Assembly: GCA_902362965.1 (NCBI GenBank)
Contig: CABIYQ010000001.1
Location: 186,001 to 250,000 of the forward strand
DNA from: Oscillospiraceae bacterium
GTDB taxonomy: Bacteria > Bacillota > Clostridia > Oscillospirales > Ruminococcaceae
Length of the DNA stretch: 64,000 nt
Direction of reading: 5' to 3'
Shown here: positions 56,679 to 64,000 of the stretch, piece by piece
How the letters are laid out: each line of letters opens with the position of its first letter
How positions within the stretch are numbered: the stretch's first letter is position 1
Notes under the pieces: generated by a model
Seen by the model: only the letters and a program-made list of their open reading frames with translations
The model's database searches: none
What the model was told of the DNA's origin: nothing
Position numbers and translations under genes: made by a program

Positions 56679-56725
56679 CTTGAAGAAAAATAAATTTGAA
56701 TACTAACTAAAAGGAAGGTAAAAAT

Positions 56726-57964
56726 ATGATTATTACAGTAGCCGGAACAGGTTATGTCGGTCTTTCAATTGCAACTTTACTAGCACAGAATCACAAAGTA
56801 TATGCGATTGATATTATACCTGAAAAGGTTGAAATGATAAATAACAGAAAGTCTCCGATACAGGATGATTATATTGAAAAATATCTTTCAGAAAAAAATC
56901 TTGATTTGACAGCTACTCTTGACGCAAAAGAGGCGTATGGCAATTCTGATTTTGTTATTATAGCAACTCCTACAAATTATGACAGTAAAAAGAATTTTTT
57001 TGATACATCGGCTGTTGAAACGGTAATTAATCTTGTTATGGAATATAATCCTGAAGCTATAATGGTTATTAAATCAACAATTCCTGTTGGATACACTAAG
57101 TCGATTCGTGAAAAGACCGGAAGTAAAAATATAATATTCAGTCCGGAGTTTCTTCGTGAAAGTAAAGCGCTTTATGATAATTTGTACCCAAGCAGAATTA
57201 TAGTGGGCACAGATATGGAAGATGAGCGTCTTGTTGAAAAAGCAAAAGTTTTTACAGAACTTCTTCAGGAGGCTGCTATAAAAGAAAATATAGATACTTT
57301 GATTATGGGTTTTACTGAGGCAGAAGCTGTAAAGCTTTTTGCAAATACGTATCTGGCTCTTAGAGTATCATACTTTAATGAACTTGATACTTATGCTGAA
57401 CTTAAAGGTTTGAATACACAGCAAATTATAGAAGGCGTATGTCTAGATCCTCGTATTGGCAATCATTATAATAATCCAAGCTTTGGGTACGGTGGATATT
57501 GTCTGCCTAAGGATACAAAGCAGCTTCTGGCAAATTATGAGGACGTTCCGGAAAATATGATCGAGGCTATTGTTGAATCTAACAGAACTCGTAAAGATTT
57601 TATTGCTGACAGAGTTCTTCAGAAAGCCGGTTATTATAGTTATGATAAAAACAATACGTATGATATTAGTAAAGAAAAGCAGGTTATAATTGGCGTATAT
57701 CGTTTAACGATGAAATCAAACAGCGATAATTTCCGCCAAAGTTCAATTCAGGGAGTTATGAAGCGTATAAAAGCAAAAGGGGCAATAGTTGTTATTTATG
57801 AACCTACGCTGAAAGACGGAGTAACATTCTTCGGAAGCAGAGTTGTTAATGATTTAAACAAATTTAAATCAATATGTGATTCTATAATTGCAAACCGTTA
57901 TGATAAATGTCTTGATGATGTTGCAGATAAAGTTTATACAAGGGATATATTTAAGAGAGACTAA
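56726..57964 (+). CDS. ugd: UDP-glucose 6-dehydrogenase
   Basis: A 412-residue NAD-dependent enzyme oxidising UDP-glucose to UDP-glucuronate. The N-terminal Rossmann motif [42 protein letters not shown] and catalytic Cys in [13 protein letters not shown] (about Cys260) are present. It resembles the streptococcal HasB-like short forms. It supplies glucuronate for the polysaccharide. AAGGAAGG lies upstream. Confidence 0.94.
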   Translation: MIITVAGTGYVGLSIATLLAQNHKVYAIDIIPEKVEMINNRKSPIQDDYIEKYLSEKNLDLTATLDAKEAYGNSDFVIIATPTNYDSKKNFFDTSAVETVINLVMEYNPEAIMVIKSTIPVGYTKSIREKTGSKNIIFSPEFLRESKALYDNLYPSRIIVGTDMEDERLVEKAKVFTELLQEAAIKENIDTLIMGFTEAEAVKLFANTYLALRVSYFNELDTYAELKGLNTQQIIEGVCLDPRIGNHYNNPSFGYGGYCLPKDTKQLLANYEDVPENMIEAIVESNRTRKDFIADRVLQKAGYYSYDKNNTYDISKEKQVIIGVYRLTMKSNSDNFRQSSIQGVMKRIKAKGAIVVIYEPTLKDGVTFFGSRVVNDLNKFKSICDSIIANRYDKCLDDVADKVYTRDIFKRD

Positions 57965-57999
57965 TGCTTATAAATTAGCGTACCAAGGGAGATGGGTTT

Positions 58000-59115
58000 T
58001 TGAAATATGATTATTTAATAGTCGGATCCGGTTTATATGGAGCGGTCTTTGCACAGCAGGTGAAAGAAGCTGGAAAATCAGTGCTTGTAATTGATAAGCG
58101 TCCTAATGTTGCAGGTAATGTTTATACTGAACGGATAGAAGGAATCAACGTTCATAAATATGGCGCACATATTTTCCATACAAACAATAAGAAGGTATGG
58201 GATTATGTGAATAGATTTACAGAATTTAATAGGTTTACAAATTCACCTGTTGCAAACTATAAGGGCGAGCTTTACTCGCTGCCGTTCAACATGTATACAT
58301 TTAATAAAATGTGGGGTGTGGTAACTCCCGAGGAAGCTGCTGCAAAAATTGATGAACAGCGTAAAGAAATTAAAGGTGAACCTAAAAATCTGGAAGAACA
58401 GGCAATAAGTCTGGTTGGAAGAGATATTTATGAAAAACTTGTAAAGGGATATACTGAAAAGCAATGGGGAAGAGAATGTAAAAAACTGCCAGCTTTTATT
58501 ATTAAACGCTTGCCAGTACGTCTGACATTTGACAACAATTATTTTAATGCGCTGTATCAAGGTATACCTATTGGAGGGTATACAAAAATGGTTGAAAATA
58601 TGCTTGACGGAATTGAAGTAAAGCTTGGCGTAGATTATCTTCAAAATAATAAAGAACTTGATAAAATTGCTGATAAAATTGTGTATACCGGCGCAATTGA
58701 CGCTTATTTTAACTATAAGCTTGGTACGCTTGAATACCGAAGTGTAAAATTTGAAAATGAAATTTTGAATATTTCTAATTTCCAAGGAAATGCAGCAGTA
58801 AATTATACTGATGTAGAAACTCCTTGGACAAGAATTATTGAACACAAATGGTTTGAATTCGGTAAGGATGAAAATGGAAAGGATATTCATAAGACGGTTA
58901 TAAGCCGTGAATACAGTTCTGAATGGAAGCTTGGAGATGAACCGTATTATCCTGTGAATGATGAAAAAAATAGTAAGCTTTATGCTGAGTACAAGAAGCT
59001 TGCAGAGTCTGAAAAAAATATTATTTTTGGAGGCAGACTTGGCGAGTATAAGTACTATGATATGGATGCTGTTATTGCATCTGCGCTTAAAAAAAGTAAA
59101 ATGGAAATAGTGTAA
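58000..59115 (+). CDS. glf: UDP-galactopyranose mutase
   Basis: A 371-residue flavoenzyme converting UDP-galactopyranose to UDP-galactofuranose. The FAD site is LIVGSGLYGAVFAQQ (about 6-20), then KYGAHIFHTNN, KGYTEKQWGRECKKLP and the C-terminal FGGRLGEYKYYDMD. The start is TTG 58000 with AAGGGAG 8 nt upstream. It predicts galactofuranose in the polysaccharide, an antigen absent from mammals. Confidence 0.95.
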   Translation: MKYDYLIVGSGLYGAVFAQQVKEAGKSVLVIDKRPNVAGNVYTERIEGINVHKYGAHIFHTNNKKVWDYVNRFTEFNRFTNSPVANYKGELYSLPFNMYTFNKMWGVVTPEEAAAKIDEQRKEIKGEPKNLEEQAISLVGRDIYEKLVKGYTEKQWGRECKKLPAFIIKRLPVRLTFDNNYFNALYQGIPIGGYTKMVENMLDGIEVKLGVDYLQNNKELDKIADKIVYTGAIDAYFNYKLGTLEYRSVKFENEILNISNFQGNAAVNYTDVETPWTRIIEHKWFEFGKDENGKDIHKTVISREYSSEWKLGDEPYYPVNDEKNSKLYAEYKKLAESEKNIIFGGRLGEYKYYDMDAVIASALKKSKMEIV

Positions 59116-59328
59116 TTTATTTATTTTTTATGGGATGATCAGCAGAAAATATTAATATTTTTATCGTAAATATTGGCAATCTGAGAAATTATAAATATAT
59201 TTTGGAAGAGCAGTGAAATTATGATAAATATGCGAAAATACTTGATTTTTAGGGATAAGGGTGGTATAATGTGATAGTTGTAATAGGGTGTTTATACTTA
59301 TTAACAGTTATATAATCGGAGGTTTTAT
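59116..59328 (+). promoter_or_regulatory. rfb promoter region
   Basis: A 213-base gap with TTGATT (59242-59247), a 17-bp spacer and TATAAT (59265-59270), giving a leader of about 50 nt. A pure AT palindrome AAATATTAATATTT (59147-59160) lies upstream. No terminator for glf is clear, so read-through from the upstream genes is possible. Confidence 0.7.
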
Positions 59329-60225
59329 ATGAAAGGAATAATTCTTGCCGGAGGTTCCGGCACACGTTTATATCCATTAACAAAGGTGACGTCAAAGCAG
59401 CTGTTACCCGTATATGATAAACCGATGATTTATTATCCTATGTCTGTGCTTATGAATGCAGGTATCAGAGATATTTTGATTATTTCAACACCTCAGGACA
59501 CACCTAGATTTGAAGAACTTCTTGGTGATGGGCATCAATTCGGCATTAACCTTTCATATAAGGTTCAGCCTTCGCCTGACGGACTTGCCCAAGCATTTAT
59601 TATTGGAGAAGAGTTTATTGGTGATGATTGTGCGGCAATGGTGCTTGGAGACAATATTTTTGCCGGACATGGGCTAAAAAAAAGACTTTTACAAGCTGTT
59701 GAAAAGGCGGAAAAATATAATCTTGCAACAATATTTGGTTATTATGTAGATGATCCGGAAAGATTTGGCATAGTTGAATTTGATAAAGACGGCAGAGCTG
59801 TTTCTATTGAAGAAAAACCTAAAAAACCCAAGTCAAATTATTGTGTGACCGGACTTTATTTTTATGACAATAGAGTAGTTGATTATGTAAAAAAATTGTC
59901 TCCGTCGGCAAGAGGAGAGTTGGAAATTACTGATCTTAATAAAATTTATCTTGAAAACGGCGATTTAAATGTTGAGCTACTTGGTCAAGGATTTACATGG
60001 CTTGATACAGGAACGCATGAAAGTCTTGTTGAAGCATCTAATTTCATAAAAACTATTGAAGACCATCAGCATAGAAAAATCGCATGCCTGGAAGAAATTG
60101 CCTATTTAAATGGCTGGATCTCTAAGGATGATATACTGGAAGCGTATAAGGTATTGAAAAAAAATCAATACGGACAATACCTTATGGATGTATTAAGCGG
60201 AAAATACTTAGATACACTTTACTGA
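59329..60225 (+). CDS. rfbA: Glucose-1-phosphate thymidylyltransferase
   Basis: A 298-residue nucleotidyltransferase, first step to dTDP-rhamnose: glucose 1-phosphate plus dTTP gives dTDP-glucose. [19 protein letters not shown] is the nucleotide loop, followed by [24 protein letters not shown] and [20 protein letters not shown]. It heads rfbA-rfbB-rfbD-rfbC, with CGGAGG before the ATG. Confidence 0.97.
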   Translation: MKGIILAGGSGTRLYPLTKVTSKQLLPVYDKPMIYYPMSVLMNAGIRDILIISTPQDTPRFEELLGDGHQFGINLSYKVQPSPDGLAQAFIIGEEFIGDDCAAMVLGDNIFAGHGLKKRLLQAVEKAEKYNLATIFGYYVDDPERFGIVEFDKDGRAVSIEEKPKKPKSNYCVTGLYFYDNRVVDYVKKLSPSARGELEITDLNKIYLENGDLNVELLGQGFTWLDTGTHESLVEASNFIKTIEDHQHRKIACLEEIAYLNGWISKDDILEAYKVLKKNQYGQYLMDVLSGKYLDTLY

Positions 60226-60244
60226 TACGGGGGTTAATTTTTAT

Positions 60245-61273
60245 ATGACTATTATTGTAACAGGCGGCGCAGGTTTTATCGGCGCAAATTTTATATACTT
60301 ACAGTTGGAGGAACACCCTGAAGACAGAATTATTTGTCTGGACAAGCTTACATATGCCGGAAATCTTTCAACACTTGAAAAAGCAATGAAAAATCCTAAT
60401 TTCAGATTTGTCAAGGCTGATATTTCTGATAAAGAATCGGTTGAAAGACTTTTTGAAGAAGAAAAACCTGATATAATTGTAAATTTTGCGGCTGAGTCTC
60501 ATGTTGACCGTTCGATTGAAGATCCGGGTCTCTTTATAAAAACTAATATAATGGGAACACAAGTATTAATGGACGCCTGCCGAAAGTATGGAATTAAACG
60601 TTATCATCAGGTATCAACTGACGAGGTTTACGGTGACCTTCCTCTTGACAGACCTGATCTCTTTTTTACTGAAGAAACACCAATTCATACAAGCAGTCCG
60701 TACAGCTCGTCAAAGGCTGGCGCAGATCTTCTTGTTCTTTCATATTACAGAACTTTTGGTCTTCCTGTGTCAATTACAAGATGTTCAAATAACTATGGAC
60801 CGTTTCATTTTCCTGAAAAGCTTATTCCTCTTATGATAAGCCGTGCGCTTGATGATGAAAGTCTTCCTGTTTACGGTAAGGGTGAAAATATTCGTGACTG
60901 GTTATTTGTAAAGGATCATTGTAAGGCTATTGACCTTGTTATGCGTAAAGGCAGAGTGGGTGAAGTTTATAATATCGGCGGTCACAATGAAAAGACAAAT
61001 CTTGAAGTTGTTAAAATAATCTTAAAGGAACTCGGCAAACCGGAAAGTCTTATAACATATGTAACTGACCGTCCTGGACATGACATGAGATACGCTATTG
61101 ACCCGACTAAGATTCATAGTGAACTGGGTTGGTTACCTGAAACTAAGTTCGAGGACGGTATAAAAAAGACAATTCAGTGGTATCTTAATAATAAAAGTTG
61201 GTGGCAGGATATTATTTCTGGTGAATACCAAAATTATTTTGATAAGATGTACAAGGAAAAAGGAAGAACATAA
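60245..61273 (+). CDS. rfbB: dTDP-glucose 4,6-dehydratase
   Basis: A 342-residue extended SDR enzyme. TGGAGFIGANF binds NAD, FAAESHVDRSIEDPG is typical, and the catalytic YSSSKAGAD (Tyr at about 154) follows STDEVYGDL. It converts dTDP-glucose to dTDP-4-keto-6-deoxyglucose. The stop TAA is directly followed by the rfbD ATG. Confidence 0.97.
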   Translation: MTIIVTGGAGFIGANFIYLQLEEHPEDRIICLDKLTYAGNLSTLEKAMKNPNFRFVKADISDKESVERLFEEEKPDIIVNFAAESHVDRSIEDPGLFIKTNIMGTQVLMDACRKYGIKRYHQVSTDEVYGDLPLDRPDLFFTEETPIHTSSPYSSSKAGADLLVLSYYRTFGLPVSITRCSNNYGPFHFPEKLIPLMISRALDDESLPVYGKGENIRDWLFVKDHCKAIDLVMRKGRVGEVYNIGGHNEKTNLEVVKIILKELGKPESLITYVTDRPGHDMRYAIDPTKIHSELGWLPETKFEDGIKKTIQWYLNNKSWWQDIISGEYQNYFDKMYKEKGRT

Positions 61274-62134
61274 ATGAAAGTTTTGGTTACAGGCGTAAAG
61301 GGTCAGTTGGGATTTGACGTTGTAAAGGAACTAAAAAAAAGAGGCTATGATGCTGTAGGCGTTGATATTAATGAAATGGATATTACTGATGCTGAGAAAG
61401 TTACTGAAGTAATCACTGATGTAAATCCTGATGTAGTGGTACATTGCGCCGCATGGACAGCTGTTGACGCAGCAGAGGACGAGGAGAATATTCCTAAGGT
61501 TAGAGCGATAAATGTATCAGGTACCCAAAATATTGCTGATGTATGCAAAAATATAAATTGTAAAATGATATATATATCTACAGATTATGTGTTTAACGGT
61601 CTGGGAACTGAACCTTGGCAGGCAGATTGCAGAGATTATGATCCATTATGCGTTTACGGACAGACAAAGCTTGAAGGGGAACTTGCAGTGTCGCAAACTC
61701 TTGACAAGTACTTTATTGTTAGAATAGCATGGGTTTTCGGTAAGAATGGAAATAATTTTATTAAAACAATGCTCAATGTCGGGAAAAAGTTTGATACAGT
61801 GCGTGTAGTAAATGACCAGATAGGCACACCAACTTATACCTATGATCTTGCAAGATTGCTTGTTGATATGGCTGAAACTGATAAATATGGCTATTATCAT
61901 GTAACTAATGAAGGCGGTTATATAAGTTGGTATGATTTTACCTGTGAAATATTTAAACAGGTAGGATATGATACTAAGGTTGTACCTGTAACTACTGAAG
62001 AATACGGTCTTTCAAAAGCCGCAAGACCTTTTAACAGCAGACTTGATAAAAGTAAGCTGACTGAAAATGGTTTTAAACCTTTACCAGTATGGCAGGATGC
62101 ACTTGAAAGATATTTAAAGGAGATAGACTTTTAA
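61274..62134 (+). CDS. rfbD: dTDP-4-dehydrorhamnose reductase
   Basis: A 286-residue SDR enzyme that reduces dTDP-4-keto-rhamnose to dTDP-rhamnose. VTGVKGQLGFDVVKEL is the NAD(P) loop, HCAAWTAVDAAEDE and STDYVFNG are typical, and YGQTKLEGE carries the catalytic Tyr and Lys. GTPTYTYDLARLL and RPFNSRLDKSKL lie in the C-terminal half. It shares one base with rfbC (TAATG). Confidence 0.97.
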   Translation: MKVLVTGVKGQLGFDVVKELKKRGYDAVGVDINEMDITDAEKVTEVITDVNPDVVVHCAAWTAVDAAEDEENIPKVRAINVSGTQNIADVCKNINCKMIYISTDYVFNGLGTEPWQADCRDYDPLCVYGQTKLEGELAVSQTLDKYFIVRIAWVFGKNGNNFIKTMLNVGKKFDTVRVVNDQIGTPTYTYDLARLLVDMAETDKYGYYHVTNEGGYISWYDFTCEIFKQVGYDTKVVPVTTEEYGLSKAARPFNSRLDKSKLTENGFKPLPVWQDALERYLKEIDF

Positions 62135-62742
62135 TGGGACAAATTAAGGTTGAAAAAAATGTTGGAGGCATAGAAGGTCTTTGTGTTATAGAACCTGCGG
62201 TACATGGCGATAACCGCGGGTATTTTATGGAAACTTATAATCAAAAGGATATGCATGAAGCAGGTCTTGACATTGTTTTTGTACAGGATAATCAGTCATG
62301 TTCAGCAAAAGGCGTACTCAGAGGACTTCATTTTCAGAAACAGCACCCTCAGACTAAAATTGTAAGAACTATTAAGGGTAAAGTATTTGATGTTGCCGTT
62401 GATTTGCGTCTTGATTCAAATACATATGGCAAGTGGTATGGAGTGGAACTTACTGAGGAAAACAAAAAGCAATTTCTAATACCAAAGGGGTTTGCTCATG
62501 GTTTTTTGGTACTGAGTGATATTGCGGAGTTTTGTTATAAGTGTGATGATTTTTATCATCCTAATGATGAGGGCGGATTGGCATGGAATGATCCGAAGAT
62601 TGGTATTGATTGGATGGAAATCGTAGGTGAATATAACGGTACGGCAAGTGCAGAAGGTTATAGTCTTTCTGATGGTACTCCGCTTAATTTGAGTGAAAAA
62701 GATCAGTTGTGGTGCGGTATTGAAGATACTTTTAAGTTTTAA
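62134..62742 (+). CDS. rfbC: dTDP-4-dehydrorhamnose 3,5-epimerase
   Basis: A 202-residue cupin enzyme that epimerises the keto sugar at C3 and C5. GYFMETYNQKDM, QDNQSCSAKGVLRGLHFQ (catalytic His at about 63) and the KGFAHGFLVLSD block are hallmarks. It is slightly longer than the typical 180-190. It ends the rhamnose block; the next glycosyltransferase begins 32 nt later. Confidence 0.96.
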   Translation: MGQIKVEKNVGGIEGLCVIEPAVHGDNRGYFMETYNQKDMHEAGLDIVFVQDNQSCSAKGVLRGLHFQKQHPQTKIVRTIKGKVFDVAVDLRLDSNTYGKWYGVELTEENKKQFLIPKGFAHGFLVLSDIAEFCYKCDDFYHPNDEGGLAWNDPKIGIDWMEIVGEYNGTASAEGYSLSDGTPLNLSEKDQLWCGIEDTFKF

Positions 62743-62774
62743 AGTATATTTATTTTTATTGAGGAGAATGAATA

Positions 62775-63674
62775 GTGTTTGTATTCATAATATTACATTA
62801 CTTAGCGGAAGATATGACTAAAGAATGCGTAAAGTATATTCAAAATCATTTGGATATGAACAGGATCAGAATTGTAATTGTTGATAACGCATCAAGTAAT
62901 GGAAGCGGTGCAAGACTTAAACAATTTTATAAAGACAATAAATATTGTGATGTTATTTTAAATGATGAAAATATGGGCTTTGCAAGAGGAAATAATGTTG
63001 GATATACTTATGCTAAAGAAAAATATGATCCGGATTTTATGATTATTATGAATAATGATGTGTTAATTGATGATAAAGCTTTTTTAGATAAGATTGATAC
63101 GGTATATCAGGAAAATAATTTTTATATTTTAGGTCCGGATATAATATCAAAAAGAAATAATAAACATCAGAATCCTGCTCGAAAAGAAAATGTCACTAAA
63201 GAACAAGTTGTAAAAGAAATAGAATCATTGGAAAAAGCACTAAAAAATCCTTTTATTTATTACATAATAAATAAGATAAAATCAACAATTAGAATCAGAA
63301 CTAGATTAAAAAAAGTATTTGGAAAAACAGATAATAATATGTATTTAAAAAAAATGTATAATCCTGTCTTACACGGCGCATGTTATATATTTTCTCGTAG
63401 ATATTTAGAACTTGAAAAAGAAGCCTTTGATTCTCGAACTTTTCTATATCATGAAGAAGAAATTTTGCACTATAATTGCATTAAAAAAAATTATTCTATG
63501 ATATATGACCCAATATTAAGGGTTAATCATTTAGAAGATGTTTCAACCGATGAATCATTAAAAATTAATAAAAAAGTAAAGTTCAAAGATAATTTGAATA
63601 AAAGTAAATTTTTAAATAAACATCTTTTGGATTCTGCTAAAATTCTTTTAGATGTTATTGATAAAGGAGTATAG
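62775..63674 (+). CDS. Glycosyltransferase family 2 (rhamnosyltransferase-like)
   Basis: A 299-residue GT-A enzyme: FIILHYLAEDMTKECVKYI, IVDNASSNGSG, DENMGFARGNNVGY and the metal motif MNNDV (about 95-99). The pattern is that of RfbF/WsaE-like rhamnosyltransferases, and its place right after rfbC supports a dTDP-rhamnose donor, though this is inference. The start is GTG 62775 with GAGGAG 8 nt upstream. Confidence 0.88.
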   Translation: MFVFIILHYLAEDMTKECVKYIQNHLDMNRIRIVIVDNASSNGSGARLKQFYKDNKYCDVILNDENMGFARGNNVGYTYAKEKYDPDFMIIMNNDVLIDDKAFLDKIDTVYQENNFYILGPDIISKRNNKHQNPARKENVTKEQVVKEIESLEKALKNPFIYYIINKIKSTIRIRTRLKKVFGKTDNNMYLKKMYNPVLHGACYIFSRRYLELEKEAFDSRTFLYHEEEILHYNCIKKNYSMIYDPILRVNHLEDVSTDESLKINKKVKFKDNLNKSKFLNKHLLDSAKILLDVIDKGV

Positions 63675-63679
63675 CAATA

Positions 63680-63739
63680 ATGTCTGAAAACAAACTAAAT
63701 ATATACGTACGATTAGAGGTATTTAACCTGAGTTGTTAA
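63680..63739 (+). pseudogene. Possible gene remnant or short upstream ORF
   Basis: A 19-codon frame, MSENKLNIYVRLEVFNLSC, with AAGGAG 10 nt upstream, then a stop. The good ribosome site and lack of continuation suggest the head of a deleted gene, with its ribosome site overlapping the end of the upstream glycosyltransferase. A small regulatory peptide is the alternative. About 100 bases without coding follow. Confidence 0.3.
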
Positions 63740-63840
63740 TAAGTGCAAAAAAATGTTTTTTGATAAATCTAAATTATGAAGAATGACATATGGCTGATGC
63801 AAAAAATTATGATGGATATTTTTAAAGAGGAGTCTTACAT

Positions 63841-64000
63841 TTTGAAAAAATTAAAATTTGTTATTTTAACACCTAGAAACAATTCGGGCGGTGCAATAGT
63901 CAGACATAGATTATGTTCTTTGCTTAGAGATAATGGATATGACGCAAGAGTACTTTTCTCAGGTGTTTATGGTTACAGACCGGATAAAAAATTCTTGTTT
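63841..64000 (+). CDS. Glycosyltransferase, N-terminal fragment (GT4-like), cut by window end
   Basis: The frame starts at TTG 63841 with AGAGGAG 8 nt upstream and runs off the right edge after 53 codons. LKFVILTPRNNSGGAIVRHR, then LCSLLRDNGYDARVLF, fits the N-terminal donor-independent domain of GT-B (family 4) glycosyltransferases, with the GG loop that contacts the acceptor. Only the beginning is visible, so the family call is moderate. Confidence 0.65.

Noticed and set aside
58243..58890. 215-codon open frame on the minus strand inside glf
   Set aside because: It is antisense to a complete glf gene, rich in Phe, Ile and Cys as expected for a shadow frame in AT-rich DNA, and matches no family I know.
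59147..59160. AAATATTAATATTT as a glf terminator
   Set aside because: It is a palindrome without G or C and has little stability as RNA; such palindromes are expected in this AT-rich background.
1..64000. CRISPR array, tRNA, rRNA, IS element, prophage or defence island
   Set aside because: I looked for regular repeats, tRNA-like cloverleaf signatures, transposase and integrase motifs and known defence domains and saw none.

Overview
The window is AT-rich chromosomal DNA from a low-GC, Gram-positive member of the Clostridia. It is most likely a Ruminococcus-like Oscillospiraceae, inferred from the sequence alone. Supporting points are the gene order nadK-argR-recN, the M50 peptidase-scpA-scpB-DUF2953-gerW-dacF-rluB operon, strong AGGAGG ribosome sites, frequent TTG starts, consensus sigma-A promoters (TTGACA-17-TATAAT) and a secreted GH10 xylanase with a dockerin, which points to a cellulosome. 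I see no rRNA, tRNA, CRISPR array, IS element or prophage. Coding density is high.

Layout. 1-4.5 kb (+): nadK (5' cut), argR, recN, a DnaD-like protein and a DnaC-like helicase loader. 4.5-11.3 kb (-): alpha-glucan operon of glycogen phosphorylase, a PTS permease with domain order A-C-B, an endonuclease/exonuclease/phosphatase-fold protein and malQ. 11.5-17.6 kb (-): gltB-gltD behind a structured leader. 18.2-20.3 kb (+): polyprenyl-phosphate sugar transferase and MATE transporter. 20.4-25.5 kb (-): membrane protein, DUF4288, aroB, aroA, aroC, DUF4364. 25.7-26.8 kb: TVP38 protein and rpmB. 26.9-32.4 kb (+): the chromosome-segregation and cell-wall housekeeping operon. 32.4-35.7 kb (+): biotin-dependent carboxyltransferase set (12S-like, 1.3S-like, 5S-like). 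Then metA (+) and the dockerin xylanase (-). 38.8-43.5 kb (-): MoxR, DUF58 and transglutaminase operon. 43.7-46.4 kb: ppa and prs (+), pseudouridine synthase (-). 46.5-52.5 kb: radC, uvrB, uvrA (+) and a thioesterase (-). 52.8-64 kb (+): exopolysaccharide cluster with glycosyltransferases, Wzy-like polymerase, ugd, glf and rfbABDC, running off the right edge.

How the genes work together. The alpha-glucan operon would release glucose 1-phosphate from maltodextrin or glycogen while the PTS brings in a sugar. The polysaccharide cluster makes UDP-glucuronate, UDP-galactofuranose and dTDP-rhamnose for a repeat unit. The initiating sugar-phosphate transferase lies 34 kb upstream on the same strand.

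No clearly new defence or mobile system is visible. The most unusual signals are regulatory: two genes (argR and the 5S carboxyltransferase) whose Shine-Dalgarno is split from the start codon by a compact perfect hairpin; a probable ATT start codon; a two-hairpin gltB leader; and an 18-nt -35-region element shared by two exopolysaccharide promoters. Many starts were moved from the longest open frame to the codon with a properly spaced ribosome site.
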